NCBI RefSeq assembly: GCF_900100165.1 | Contig: NZ_FNEO01000001.1 | Location: 1,736,001-1,800,000, forward strand | DNA length: 64,000 bases | Reading direction: 5' to 3' | DNA from: Flavobacterium glycines | GTDB taxonomy: Bacteria > Bacteroidota > Bacteroidia > Flavobacteriales > Flavobacteriaceae | Shown: positions 48,393 through 57,105 of the stretch, piece after piece | Layout: each line of letters begins with the position of its first letter | Numbering within the stretch: the stretch's first letter is position 1 | Position numbers and translations under genes: made by a program | The notes under the pieces: generated by a model | Database searches by the model: none | Told to the model about the DNA's origin: nothing | What the model saw: only the letters and a program-made list of their open reading frames with translations

Positions 48393-49634
48393 CTATTCAT
48401 AACGTAACGCCTCAATAGGATCTAACATCGCGGCTTTGATAGCGGGATAGGAACCTGAAACAATCGCAACAACAAAACTGGTTAAGAATGCAGCCATAAT
48501 AGCCTGCCAGGGAATGACAAATGCAAAAGTTAGGGCAGTGGCGATTCCGTAGCCAATTAATATTCCGAAAATAATTCCGACTAAGCCACCTATTTGTCCA
48601 ATAAGTAAGGTTTCAATAAAAAACTGAACGGCAACTGTAGAACGTTTGGCGCCTAATGCTTTTCGAACACCGATTTCGCGAGTGCGTTCCGTAACCGAAA
48701 CAATCATAATATTCATCAATGCAATTGAAGAACCCAGAATGGTGATAATCCCAATAACCCAGGATGCCCATCCCAGATATTGCGTAATACTTAGGATACG
48801 GTTGATTAAATCGTCACTTCTTACCACTGCAAAGTTGTTTTCTTTGATAGGGTTTAATTTACGAATGCTTCGCATAGCACTTATGGCATTGTCGATGGCG
48901 TTGTTTAAAAAATCTTTATTGTTCACCATCACACTTATATTGTAATTGATATTAGGTGAGGTAAATAAAGAACGTGCCACCTGAATAGGAATTAAAACTC
49001 TTAAATCCTGACTGTTGCCAAAAGTAGAGCCTTTTTCTTTTAAAACGCCAATGACTTTAAATCGGGCGCCACGGATAGAAATGATTTTATTAATAGGATT
49101 AACATCTTTTAAGAGTCCTTTTAAAAAATCAGAACCTACTACACAAACATAATTATTGTTGCTGATGTCAAAATTATTGAAATTGCGTCCTGTGCTGGTT
49201 TCCAGTCCTGAGTTAGGAATAAAATATTCGTCTACGCCGAGAATTGAAATTTCAGGATCAGTTTTTTCGGTATCAAATTTTACTTCGGCAGTAGAAGTGG
49301 CTTTGAATGACAGCGAGGTTTGTGTTAGTGGGAAATTGTATTTGTTTTTGAATGCAACAGCTTCAGGATAGGAAATGACCGGATTGATAACAGTGCGTTG
49401 CTCTCCGCCATGTCTTTTAATTGTATTTTCGTAACGATTGATGTTGAAAGTGTTGGCTCCCATTGAAGCAAAATCCGAAGATATGGTTTTTTCTAAAGCT
49501 GAAAGTACTGTTAAAATACTCACTAATGCTGTGATGCCAATGGCGATAATTAAGATAGTTAATGTGGTTCGTAGTATTTGGGTTTTAATCGAACCAAAAG
49601 CTATTTTTATATTTTCTTTTAATAGACTGCGCAT
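48393..49634 (-). CDS. MacB/FtsX-type ABC transporter permease
   Basis: The product is 413 residues from ATG 49634 (MRSLLKENIKIAFGSIKTQ); the open frame reaches a TTG at 49661. It has the classical MacB layout: one membrane segment near the N terminus (LTILIIAIGITALVSILTVL), a large periplasmic domain (about residues 50-280) and three C-terminal segments, with the conserved ERTREIGVRKALGAKRS loop that contacts the ATPase. No ATPase gene is adjacent, so the partner is elsewhere. Such permeases work in lipoprotein/lipid sorting or peptide export; a specific role cannot be given. Confidence 0.92.
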   Translation of the reverse strand: MRSLLKENIKIAFGSIKTQILRTTLTILIIAIGITALVSILTVLSALEKTISSDFASMGANTFNINRYENTIKRHGGEQRTVINPVISYPEAVAFKNKYNFPLTQTSLSFKATSTAEVKFDTEKTDPEISILGVDEYFIPNSGLETSTGRNFNNFDISNNNYVCVVGSDFLKGLLKDVNPINKIISIRGARFKVIGVLKEKGSTFGNSQDLRVLIPIQVARSLFTSPNINYNISVMVNNKDFLNNAIDNAISAMRSIRKLNPIKENNFAVVRSDDLINRILSITQYLGWASWVIGIITILGSSIALMNIMIVSVTERTREIGVRKALGAKRSTVAVQFFIETLLIGQIGGLVGIIFGILIGYGIATALTFAFVIPWQAIMAAFLTSFVVAIVSGSYPAIKAAMLDPIEALRYE

Positions 49635-49782
49635 CGTAAGGAGTTTGTTACGAAAATACAATTTTTGTTACAACTTTATTTTCGTGGCTGATTTTTATTT
49701 TAAAAATAAGATATTTGCATCGAAATTTAAGATTTAAGTCCCGAAGCTTCGAGATAGATTTTAGATTTTCTGAATTCAAATG

Positions 49783-49809
49783 GATTTTAGATTTATGAAA
49801 TCTAAAATC
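49783..49809. repeat. GATTTTAGATTT-family palindrome before hisS
   Basis: GATTTTAGATTT and AAATCTAAAATC form a perfect 12-bp stem around ATG. Further copies of the words (AGATTTTAGATTTTC from 49757, CTAAAATCTGC to 49827) extend it on both sides, up to 10 bases from the hisS start. Related words occur at 1-36 (before tRNA-Thr) and 54362-54420. Confidence 0.8.
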
Positions 49810-49837
49810 TGCAAACTAAAATCTGCAATTAAAGAAA

Positions 49838-51208
49838 ATGGCATCAAAACCAAGTATTCCTAAAGGAACAAGAGATTTTTCACCTGCTGAGGTGGCTAAA
49901 CGTCAATATATTATCCAAACTATAAAAAGTAATTTTGAGAAATTTGGTTTCCAACCGATAGAAACGCCTTCGTTTGAAAATTCAGAAACCCTGATGGGTA
50001 AATATGGAGAAGAGGGCGATCGGTTGATTTTTAAAATATTGAATTCAGGTGAATATTTGAAAGATGTTCCTTTAGAGTTTTTAGAATATAAACAGGAAAA
50101 AGCTATAACGCCAAAAATTTCAGAGAAAGCCTTGCGTTACGATTTGACAGTGCCTTTTGCAAGATATGTGGTGCAACACCAAAATGAAATTGAATTTCCG
50201 TTTAAGAGATATCAAATCCAACCGGTTTGGCGTGCCGACAGACCACAAAAAGGACGTTTTAGAGAATTTTTTCAATGTGATGCCGATGTGGTGGGGTCTA
50301 AATCGTTGTGGCAGGAAGTAGAATTGGTGCAATTATACGATACTGTTTTTAGTTCTTTGGGTTTAAACGGAGTAACAGTAAAAATCAACAACCGAAAAAT
50401 TTTATCAGGAATCGCAGAAGTTATTGGAGCTTCAGATAAATTGATTGATTTTACGGTAGCTTTGGATAAGTTAGATAAAATAGGAGAGGATGGTGTAAAA
50501 AAGGAAATGATTGAAAAAGGAATTTCGGAAGAAGCCATCGTAAAAGTACAGCCTTTGTTTAATTTCACAGGAAGCATTTCTGAAAAAATTGAAAAATTAT
50601 CACAGCTTTTAGCTACTTCGGAAGAAGGAATGAAAGGAGTGGAAGAATTGCGTTTTATTTGTGATAACGTGGCTAATTTAGGATTGACAACTGCAATTTT
50701 AGATTTGGATGTAACGCTGGCACGTGGATTAAATTATTATACAGGAGCTATTTTTGAAGTGGCAGCACCAAAAGGAGTTGCTATGGGTTCTATTGGCGGA
50801 GGCGGAAGATACGATGACTTGACGGGGATTTTTGGTTTGAAGAACATGAGTGGTGTTGGAATCTCTTTTGGATTGGATCGTATTTATTTAGTTATTGAAG
50901 AATTAGGTTTGTTTCCGGAAACTGTTACGGAAAGTTCTAAAGCTTTGTTTATAAATTATGGAGATGCAGAAGCTTTTTATGCTTTGCAAGCCATTAAAAA
51001 TTTGAGAGCTTCCGGTATAAAAGTCGAATTGTATCCTGACAAAGCTAAGGTTGGGAAGCAATTTCAGTATGCCGATAAAAGAAATATTCCTTTTGCGGTA
51101 ATTGTGGGAGGCGAAGAGATGAGCTCGAATACTTTTTCTTTAAAAAACCTGGTTTCGGGGGAACAAATAAGTGTGGATTTTGAAGCTTTGAGAGAAGCTC
51201 TAATTTAA
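49838..51208 (+). CDS. hisS: Histidyl-tRNA synthetase
   Basis: This class II synthetase charges tRNA-His. The 456-residue product has motif 1 ([16 protein letters not shown] region), motif 2 ([32 protein letters not shown]), the HisA motif [13 protein letters not shown] and motif 3 [14 protein letters not shown]. The C-terminal anticodon domain ends at [11 protein letters not shown]. It is preceded by a palindromic repeat that ends just before the start and is followed by a strong terminator. No ordinary -7 element was found upstream, so its promoter is unclear. Confidence 0.98.
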   Translation: MASKPSIPKGTRDFSPAEVAKRQYIIQTIKSNFEKFGFQPIETPSFENSETLMGKYGEEGDRLIFKILNSGEYLKDVPLEFLEYKQEKAITPKISEKALRYDLTVPFARYVVQHQNEIEFPFKRYQIQPVWRADRPQKGRFREFFQCDADVVGSKSLWQEVELVQLYDTVFSSLGLNGVTVKINNRKILSGIAEVIGASDKLIDFTVALDKLDKIGEDGVKKEMIEKGISEEAIVKVQPLFNFTGSISEKIEKLSQLLATSEEGMKGVEELRFICDNVANLGLTTAILDLDVTLARGLNYYTGAIFEVAAPKGVAMGSIGGGGRYDDLTGIFGLKNMSGVGISFGLDRIYLVIEELGLFPETVTESSKALFINYGDAEAFYALQAIKNLRASGIKVELYPDKAKVGKQFQYADKRNIPFAVIVGGEEMSSNTFSLKNLVSGEQISVDFEALREALI

Positions 51209-51229
51209 TTCAGGATTATAAAAAAATAA

Positions 51230-51262
51230 AAAAGCTTTGTCTCTTTAGGCAAAGCTTTTTTA
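51230..51262 (+). terminator. Terminator after hisS
   Basis: AAAAGCTTTG (51230-51239) and CAAAGCTTTT (51250-51259) form a perfect 10-bp stem with a 10-base loop and a T-run. Confidence 0.9.
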
Positions 51263-51340
51263 GATATAAGTAATCGTGAATTAATAATTGTTTTGGAATC
51301 AGCTGTTTTTTTGGATTGAAAATAATAAATAAACAGTGAT

Positions 51341-51357
51341 TGACTAGAACCTAGTCA
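51341..51357. promoter_or_regulatory. Inverted repeat TGACTAG-N3-CTAGTCA upstream of grpE
   Basis: A perfect 7-bp inverted repeat with a 3-base spacer, about 150 bases upstream of the grpE promoter. It has the look of a dimeric protein-binding site and the distance of a sigma-54 enhancer, but could be chance. Confidence 0.4.
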
Positions 51358-51481
51358 CAAACATATCGAATCTATTTGAAATATGTCTTAAAAAATTATT
51401 AAAATTTTAATTTAAGGCTGAAAAAAAATAATTCGAGAAAAAAATAGCCCTAAAAATGCTGATTAGGAAAAAGGGTGACAA

Positions 51482-51516
51482 TTTGGCACTGAACCGGGTT
51501 TGGCAGTACTTTTGCT
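51482..51516 (+). promoter_or_regulatory. grpE promoter region with two overlapping signatures
   Basis: TTTG (51482-51485) and TACTTTTG (51507-51514) are 21 bases apart, a full Bacteroidota -33/-7 pair. On the same bases, TTGGCAGTACTTTTGCT (51500-51516) matches the sigma-54 -24/-12 pattern, with GG (51502-51503) and GC (51514-51515) exactly 10 bases apart. The start point would be about 10-20 bases before the ATG at 51537. Confidence 0.6.
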
Positions 51517-51536
51517 ATCCAAAGGAAAGTGTAAAA

Positions 51537-52118
51537 ATGAAGAAGTTTAAAAATATATTTAAAAATAAGGGAAATATGAGTACTGAGAATACAGAGATCG
51601 ATAAAGAAATGGATGAGGCAACAGTAGAAAATACATCTAGCCAGGAACAGGCAGCTACTGAGGAGTTAAGTGTTGAGGAGCAATTGACGAAAGACTTAGC
51701 AGATGAAAAAGACAAACATTTACGATTATTTGCTGAATTTGAAAACTATAAAAGAAGAACTTCAAAAGAACGTGTTGAATTGTTTAAAACTGCCAATCAG
51801 GAAGTTTTATTGGCAATGTTACCGGTTTTAGATGATTTTGACAGAGCTTTAGTTGAGATTGCGAAGTCAGGTGATGAAACTTTAACAAAAGGAGTTGAGT
51901 TGATTCATGAAAAACTAAAAAGTACCTTATCTTCTAAGGGATTAGAGTTGGTTGATGTAAAAGTAGGAGATGCTTTTGACGCTGATTTTGCAGAAGCAAT
52001 TACACAAATTCCGGCTCCATCACCTAAGTTGAAAGGAAAAATAGTTGATGTTCTTGAGAAAGGATACAAACTGGGAGAAAAAATTATTCGTTACCCAAAA
52101 GTAGTTATCGGGCAATAA
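51537..52118 (+). CDS. grpE: Nucleotide exchange factor GrpE
   Basis: GrpE releases ADP from DnaK. From ATG 51537 (MKKFKNIFKNKGNMSTEN) the product has 193 residues; ATG 51576 is an alternative. The frame opens back to 51456 through the promoter, so that start is rejected. The acidic, disordered N terminus is followed by the long coiled coil (LTKDLADEKDKHLRLFAEFENYKRRTSKERVELF) and the beta domain with HEKLKSTLSSKGLELVD and GKIVDVLEKGYKLGEKIIRYPKVVI. dnaJ follows 47 bases later; dnaK is not in the window. Confidence 0.96.
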   Translation: MKKFKNIFKNKGNMSTENTEIDKEMDEATVENTSSQEQAATEELSVEEQLTKDLADEKDKHLRLFAEFENYKRRTSKERVELFKTANQEVLLAMLPVLDDFDRALVEIAKSGDETLTKGVELIHEKLKSTLSSKGLELVDVKVGDAFDADFAEAITQIPAPSPKLKGKIVDVLEKGYKLGEKIIRYPKVVIGQ

Positions 52119-52165
52119 ATTTGGCAGAAATGAGTCTAAGCTACATTTCAAAAAAATAAATAAAA

Positions 52166-53278
52166 ATGAAAAAAGATTTTTACGACATACTAGGTGTTTC
52201 TAAAAATGCAGATGCAGCGGCGATAAAGAAAGCCTACAGAAAGAAAGCTATCGAGTTTCACCCTGACAAAAATCCCGGAGACAAAACGGCAGAAGAAAAG
52301 TTCAAAGAAGCGGCAGAAGCTTATGAAGTTTTAGGAGATCCTGACAAAAAAGCAAAGTACGATCAATTTGGACACCAAGCTTTTGATGGTTCAGGAGGAT
52401 TTGGCGGAGGTCATCACATGAACATGGATGATATCTTCAGTCAGTTTGGTGATATCTTTGGTGGCGGTTTCGGTGGATTTGGCGGAGGCGGTAGCCGAGG
52501 CGGGGTTCGTCGTGCTAAAGGAAGCAATTTGCGTATCAAAGTAAAATTGACTTTGGAAGAAATTGCTAATGGTGTTGAGAAAAAAGTAAAAGTAAAACGT
52601 AAAGTTCAGGCTCCCGGAGTTACTTACAAAACTTGTTCTACTTGTAACGGTCAGGGACAGGTAATGCGAGTAACGAATACTATTTTAGGCAGAATGCAGT
52701 CAGCGACAACTTGTCCTGCCTGTGGAGGTTCCGGTCAAATTTTAGATAAAAAACCATCTAACGCTGATGCTCAGGGAATGATTGTAGAAGACGAAACCGT
52801 TTCTATTAAAATTCCAGCCGGTGTGGTTGACGGTATGCAATTGAAAGTTTCTAACAAAGGAAACGATGCGCCGGGAAACAGCATTCCAGGAGATTTAATT
52901 GTGGCTATCGAAGAGTTAGAGCACGAATTCCTAAAGCGTGAAGGAGAGAATTTACACTACGATTTGTATGTAAGTTTCCCGGAAGCTGTTCTTGGAGTTT
53001 CTAAAGATATTGAAGCAATCAACGGTAAAGTGAGAATCAAATTAGAAGAAGGAATCCAATCAGGAAAAATTCTTCGATTAAAAGGAAAAGGTATTCCAAG
53101 TATCAATGGATACGGAAGCGGAGATTTGTTAGTTCATGTTAATGTTTGGACTCCTAAAACATTGAACAAAGAGCAAAAACAATTCTTCGAGAAAAACTTA
53201 GAAGATGATAATTTTTCACCAAATCCTGAAAAATCAGACAAGTCGTTTTTTGAGAAAGTAAAAGATATGTTTTCTTAA
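52166..53278 (+). CDS. dnaJ: Chaperone DnaJ with a two-repeat zinc region
   Basis: DnaJ delivers substrates to DnaK. The 370-residue product has the J domain with HPD at residues 32-34, a Gly/Phe region (about 75-112, including GGGFGGFGGGGSRGG), and the C-terminal substrate domains. Its zinc region has only two CxxCxGxG motifs, CSTCNGQG (157-164) and CPACGGSG (183-190), where classical DnaJ has four; one zinc site is therefore lost. The sequence between them is short (18 residues) and continuous, with no sign of recent deletion, and I believe this is normal for Flavobacteriia. It is co-transcribed with grpE. Confidence 0.95.
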   Translation: MKKDFYDILGVSKNADAAAIKKAYRKKAIEFHPDKNPGDKTAEEKFKEAAEAYEVLGDPDKKAKYDQFGHQAFDGSGGFGGGHHMNMDDIFSQFGDIFGGGFGGFGGGGSRGGVRRAKGSNLRIKVKLTLEEIANGVEKKVKVKRKVQAPGVTYKTCSTCNGQGQVMRVTNTILGRMQSATTCPACGGSGQILDKKPSNADAQGMIVEDETVSIKIPAGVVDGMQLKVSNKGNDAPGNSIPGDLIVAIEELEHEFLKREGENLHYDLYVSFPEAVLGVSKDIEAINGKVRIKLEEGIQSGKILRLKGKGIPSINGYGSGDLLVHVNVWTPKTLNKEQKQFFEKNLEDDNFSPNPEKSDKSFFEKVKDMFS

Positions 53279-53307
53279 GCTTTTTAAATAAACTAAAATC
53301 ATATTAA

Positions 53308-53338
53308 AAACCCATTTGCCGCGGCGAATGGGTTTTTT
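53308..53338 (+). terminator. Terminator after dnaJ
   Basis: AAACCCATT pairs with AATGGGTTT with a GC-rich inner GCCGCGGC, then T7. Confidence 0.92.
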
Positions 53339-53435
53339 TATGAAACAATTATAATCGATTTAGGTAGTAATTATTTACTTTTACAGCCGCAAGGTCGAAA
53401 AGACCTAATTGAAGAAGTAAATTCAAAAAATCAGC

Positions 53436-54362
53436 ATGAATACCTTATTAGAAGTCAATAAAGTAGTGAAGCAATATGGAGATTACGTAGCGCTTAACGA
53501 AGTATCTTTGTCTGTTCCTAAAGGCAGTATTTATGGGCTTTTAGGTCCTAATGGTGCCGGAAAAACTTCCCTTATTCGAATCATCAATCAAATTACGCTG
53601 CCTGATAGCGGTCAGGTTATTCTGGACGGCGAAAAATTGCAACCTAAACACGTGCAATATATAGGTTATCTTCCAGAGGAGAGAGGTTTGTACCAAAGTA
53701 TGAAAGTGGGCGAACAATGTTTGTATTTGGCACAAATGAAAGGATTGTCTAAGGCTGAAGCCAAAAAACAACTGGAATATTGGTTTGACCGATTGGGAAT
53801 TCAGGGTTGGTGGAACAAGAAAATTCAGGAGCTTTCTAAAGGGATGGCACAGAAAATTCAGTTTGTGGTTTGTGTGTTGCATAAACCAAAATTGTTGATT
53901 TTTGACGAACCTTTTTCTGGTTTTGACCCCGTAAATGCTAATGTGATTAAAGACGAAATTCTGGCGTTGAAAGAAGAAGGAGCTACGATAATATTTTCGA
54001 CTCACCGAATGGAAAGCGTAGAAGAATTATGCGATCACATTGCTTTGATTCATAAATCGAATAAACTAATCGAAGGGAAATTAGACGATGTTAAAAGACA
54101 GCACAAAACCAATAGTTATGAGGTGGGTATTTTGACGGAGAATGTAGAAGGTCTGATGTATGATATTACTCAAAAATTTACCGTAAGTCCGGCTAATTTT
54201 AAATCTTTAAATAAAGAATTGAAACTTGAAATACAAATTGGTAACTCGCTTCCTAACGAATTATTGAATCTAATAACCCAACGAGGACAAGTCACTCATT
54301 TTGTAGAAAAAATTCCGAGTGTGCATGATATTTTTATCCAAACGGTAACTAAAAAAGTTTAG
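53436..54362 (+). CDS. ABC-2 exporter ATP-binding protein (NatA-like)
   Basis: The 308-residue ATPase has Walker A GPNGAGKTS (residues 38-46), the signature LSKGMAQKIQF, Walker B LLIFDEPFSGFDP and a switch His in FSTHRMES. The C-terminal extension (about 230-308) matches the DUF4162 domain found in exporters that work with large two-domain permeases. A near-consensus -7 (TACTTTTA, 53376-53383) and a 5' hairpin (AGGTC/GACCT, 53392-53406) precede it. The permease follows after a palindromic repeat. The substrate could be Na+, drugs or lipids; not determinable. Confidence 0.93.
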   Translation: MNTLLEVNKVVKQYGDYVALNEVSLSVPKGSIYGLLGPNGAGKTSLIRIINQITLPDSGQVILDGEKLQPKHVQYIGYLPEERGLYQSMKVGEQCLYLAQMKGLSKAEAKKQLEYWFDRLGIQGWWNKKIQELSKGMAQKIQFVVCVLHKPKLLIFDEPFSGFDPVNANVIKDEILALKEEGATIIFSTHRMESVEELCDHIALIHKSNKLIEGKLDDVKRQHKTNSYEVGILTENVEGLMYDITQKFTVSPANFKSLNKELKLEIQIGNSLPNELLNLITQRGQVTHFVEKIPSVHDIFIQTVTKKV

Positions 54363-54420
54363 ATTTCAGATTTTAGAGTGAAAAACCTAAAATCTAAAGT
54401 CAGCAATCTAAAATCTAACA
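54362..54420. repeat. GATTTTAGATTT-family repeat between the ABC genes
   Basis: AGATTTTAG (54369-54377) and CTAAAATCT (54387-54395) form a perfect 9-bp stem; another CTAAAATCT lies at 54408-54416. These are the same words as at 49783-49809. The repeat fills the 63-base gap between the ATPase stop and the permease start. Confidence 0.75.
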
Positions 54421-54425
54421 TTTAA

Positions 54426-55742
54426 ATGAGTATAATATCATTAATTATAAAAAGAGAATTTTTTGCCAAGGTGCGCAATAAATCCTTTATTGTAATGACC
54501 TTTTTAAGTCCACTGTTATTTGTGGCAGTAGCTGTATTTGTGGGGTATTTGAGTTCTATGAAGGCCGATTTGAAACGGGTAGCTATTCATGATGAAACCG
54601 GTTTGTTTGCCAATGAATTCATCGCCTTAAACAGTCAGGACGAACAGTATAAGTATTTGGATTTATCGCAAATTGATAATCAGTTTTTAAAGGATAGTGT
54701 TGCTAATAATGGTTATGAAGGAATATTGGTAATTCCTAAAACCACTACTATGGCTGATTTAGAAAATAAAATTGAGTTTATTTCTAATACGAGTCCCAGT
54801 ATGTCATTTATAGAAAATGCCCAGGAAATTATTGCTAAAAAACTAACCAAAATCAATCTGGAAAATGCCCATTTGGATACTTTGGCTATTAAAAAAGCGC
54901 AGGCTCACGTTAATATTAATATTGCTAAAACATCGGGTGAGCAAGGTTTAAAAGGATTGAACGAAGCTAAAATTGCCATTGGAGGTGCTTTTGGTTATCT
55001 TATCATGATGTTTATAATCATTTATGGCAATATGGTGATGCGCTCTGTGATTGAGGAAAAAACAAACCGAATTATAGAGATTATTATTTCTTCTGTAAAA
55101 CCTTTCCAATTGATGATTGGGAAAATTATTGGTACTTCGTTAGCAGGAATTTTACAATTTATTATTTGGGTAATTATAGGACTGTCGTTATTGTTTGCCG
55201 CTTCTGCATTTTTTGGAGTAAATGTTGGACCAACAGCACATTTAGCACCTGCAATTGTTGAACATTCGCCAACAGAATTTGCAGGAACAGCTCAATTGTA
55301 TATCAAAGAATTATGGAATTTACCTATTGCCAGTATTTTGATTGGTTTTGTGGTTTATTTCATTGGAGGTTATTTTTTATACAGTTCTTTTTATGCAGCT
55401 ATTGGTGCCGCTGTAGATAATCAAACCGATTCGCAACAGTTTCTTTTACCTGTAATAATACCTTTAATGTTGAGTGTTTATGTTGGTTTTTTCAGCGTAG
55501 TTAATGATCCTAATAGTACAATTGCAGTTGCTTTTTCGATGATTCCGCTCACTTCGCCAATCGTAATGTTAATGCGCATTCCTTTTGGAGTGCCGTGGTG
55601 GCAGTTGGCCATTTCAATTGCATTATTGTTTGGAACATTCTTGTTAGTAGTTTGGTTTGCTGCTAAAATATACCGCATAGGAATATTGATGTACGGGAAA
55701 AAACCGAGTTGGAAAGAATTATACCGTTGGTTAAAATATTAA
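54426..55742 (+). CDS. ABC-2 type permease (NatB-like)
   Basis: The 438-residue membrane protein has one N-terminal segment (FIVMTFLSPLLFVAVAVFVGYL), a periplasmic domain (about 45-180) and five or more C-terminal segments including FGYLIMMFIIIYGNMVM, the loop MRSVIEEKTNRIIEIIISSVKPFQLMIGKIIG and LQFIIWVIIGLSLLFAASAFFG. This is the NatB/ABC2_membrane_3 architecture. It pairs with the ATPase directly upstream. Substrate unknown. Confidence 0.93.
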   Translation: MSIISLIIKREFFAKVRNKSFIVMTFLSPLLFVAVAVFVGYLSSMKADLKRVAIHDETGLFANEFIALNSQDEQYKYLDLSQIDNQFLKDSVANNGYEGILVIPKTTTMADLENKIEFISNTSPSMSFIENAQEIIAKKLTKINLENAHLDTLAIKKAQAHVNINIAKTSGEQGLKGLNEAKIAIGGAFGYLIMMFIIIYGNMVMRSVIEEKTNRIIEIIISSVKPFQLMIGKIIGTSLAGILQFIIWVIIGLSLLFAASAFFGVNVGPTAHLAPAIVEHSPTEFAGTAQLYIKELWNLPIASILIGFVVYFIGGYFLYSSFYAAIGAAVDNQTDSQQFLLPVIIPLMLSVYVGFFSVVNDPNSTIAVAFSMIPLTSPIVMLMRIPFGVPWWQLAISIALLFGTFLLVVWFAAKIYRIGILMYGKKPSWKELYRWLKY

Positions 55743-55751
55743 TTTTTTTGA

Positions 55752-55835
55752 AGTTGCTAAGGTTCTAAACTGCTAAGTTTTTTTAGCTGTTTTTTAAAAA
55801 GAACTCAGAATCTTAGTAACTTAGAACCTCAGAAT
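55752..55835. repeat. GGTTCTAAG-family palindrome before the response regulator gene
   Basis: The left arm reads GTTGCTAAGGTTCTAAACTGCTAAG and the right arm (55805-55835) is an imperfect inverted copy containing CTTAGTAACTTAGAACCTCAG. The core AGGTTCTAA/TTAGAACCT is perfect. It fills the 101-base gap and ends 9 bases before the ATG at 55844. Single copy in the window. Confidence 0.7.
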
Positions 55836-55843
55836 CTAAAAAA

Positions 55844-57007
55844 ATGAGTAAAATACTAATTATCGAAGACGAAGCTGCTATCCGAAGAGTGCTTGCTAAA
55901 ATTCTTTCGGAAGAAAATGATGCGTATCAGGTAGAAGAAGCGGAAGACGGAGTTTCGGGCTACGAAAAAATAAAAAATAACGATTACGACTTAGTGCTGT
56001 GTGATATTAAGATGCCAAAAATGGATGGTGTTGAATTATTGGAAGAAGTCAAAAAGATAAAGCCTGAAATTCCGATGGTTATGATTTCCGGTCATGGCGA
56101 TATGGAAACGGCTATTCAGGCCATGCGTTTAGGTGCTTTTGATTACATTTCAAAACCACCCGATTTGAATCGTTTACTGAATACGGTTCGCAATGCTTTA
56201 GACAGAAAGCAATTGGTAGTTGAGAATAAGATTTTAAAGAAAAAAGTCAGTAAAAATTACGAAATGATAGGCGAAAGTGAAGCTATTAATCATATCAAAA
56301 TGATGATTGATAAGGTCGCTCAAACCGAAGCTCGCGTACTGGTAACAGGTCCTAACGGAACCGGAAAAGAGTTAGTAGCACACCAATTGCATGAAAAAAG
56401 CGAACGTGCCGCTTTTCCTTTGATTGAAGTAAACTGTGCTGCAATTCCGTCAGAATTGATAGAAAGTGAATTGTTTGGTCATGTTAAAGGTGCATTTACT
56501 TCGGCGGTGAAAGATCGTGCCGGAAAGTTTGAAGCTGCTGATAAAGGAACAATTTTTCTGGATGAAATTGGCGACATGAGCCTTTCGGCTCAGGCCAAAG
56601 TGTTACGTGCTTTGCAGGAAAATATCATTACCAGAGTTGGAGCTGATAAAGATATCAAAGTCGATGTGCGTGTGGTGGCTGCAACCAACAAAGATTTGAA
56701 AAAAGAAATCGAAGAAGGACGCTTCCGTGAGGATTTATACCATCGATTGGCAGTGATTTTAATTAAAGTACCTTCGTTGAATGACAGACGTGAAGATATT
56801 CCTTTGTTAGTATCACATTTTGCCGAAAAAATCGCTTCAGAACAGGGAAATGCCGTTAAGAAATTTTCGGATGATGCCATCAAATTATTACAGGAATACG
56901 ACTGGACTGGAAACATCCGTGAATTACGCAATGTGGTGGAGCGTTTGATTATCCTTGGCGGAAGCCAAATATCTGAAAATGATGTGAAGCTGTTTGCTTC
57001 TAAATAA
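55844..57007 (+). CDS. NtrC-type sigma-54-dependent response regulator lacking a DNA-binding domain
   Basis: The 387-residue protein has a receiver domain (Asp54 in CDIKMPKMDG is the phosphorylation site) and an AAA+ sigma-54 interaction domain (Walker A GPNGTGKE at 169-176, Walker B GTIFLDEIGDM from 235, arginine-rich REDLYHRLAV). The C-terminal Fis-type helix-turn-helix that normally follows is absent: the chain ends ISENDVKLFASK. The sigma-54 contact loop reads GAFTSA (216-221) instead of the usual GAFTGA. No sensor kinase gene is adjacent. It may activate from solution or through a partner; grpE, 4.3 kb upstream, carries a sigma-54-like promoter. Confidence 0.92.
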   Translation: MSKILIIEDEAAIRRVLAKILSEENDAYQVEEAEDGVSGYEKIKNNDYDLVLCDIKMPKMDGVELLEEVKKIKPEIPMVMISGHGDMETAIQAMRLGAFDYISKPPDLNRLLNTVRNALDRKQLVVENKILKKKVSKNYEMIGESEAINHIKMMIDKVAQTEARVLVTGPNGTGKELVAHQLHEKSERAAFPLIEVNCAAIPSELIESELFGHVKGAFTSAVKDRAGKFEAADKGTIFLDEIGDMSLSAQAKVLRALQENIITRVGADKDIKVDVRVVAATNKDLKKEIEEGRFREDLYHRLAVILIKVPSLNDRREDIPLLVSHFAEKIASEQGNAVKKFSDDAIKLLQEYDWTGNIRELRNVVERLIILGGSQISENDVKLFASK

Positions 57008-57022
57008 TTGAAAATAAATTTA

Positions 57023-57102
57023 ATGATTTAAAAATTTAAAGATTTAAAGATTCTGCCTTGGTTGTAATTTTTCAATTTTTCAATTTTTTAATCTTTCAAT
57101 CA
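57023..57102. repeat. GATTTAAAG-family palindrome before the DEAD-box-like gene
   Basis: ATGATTTAAAAATTTAAAGA (57023-57042 onwards) and its imperfect inverted copy ending TTTCAATCAT (57093-57102) agree at about 24 of 30 positions. The element fills most of the gap and ends 3 bases before the ATG. AT-rich composition makes it less specific than the other families. Confidence 0.55.
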
Positions 57103-57105
57103 TAA

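Noticed and set aside
51456..51536. N-terminal extension of grpE
   Set aside because: It covers the promoter elements at 51482-51516, and the residues do not resemble GrpE.
51300..51540. CIRCE/HrcA operator upstream of grpE
   Set aside because: The inverted repeat there is TGACTAG-N3-CTAGTCA, not TTAGCACTC-N9-GAGTGCTAA.
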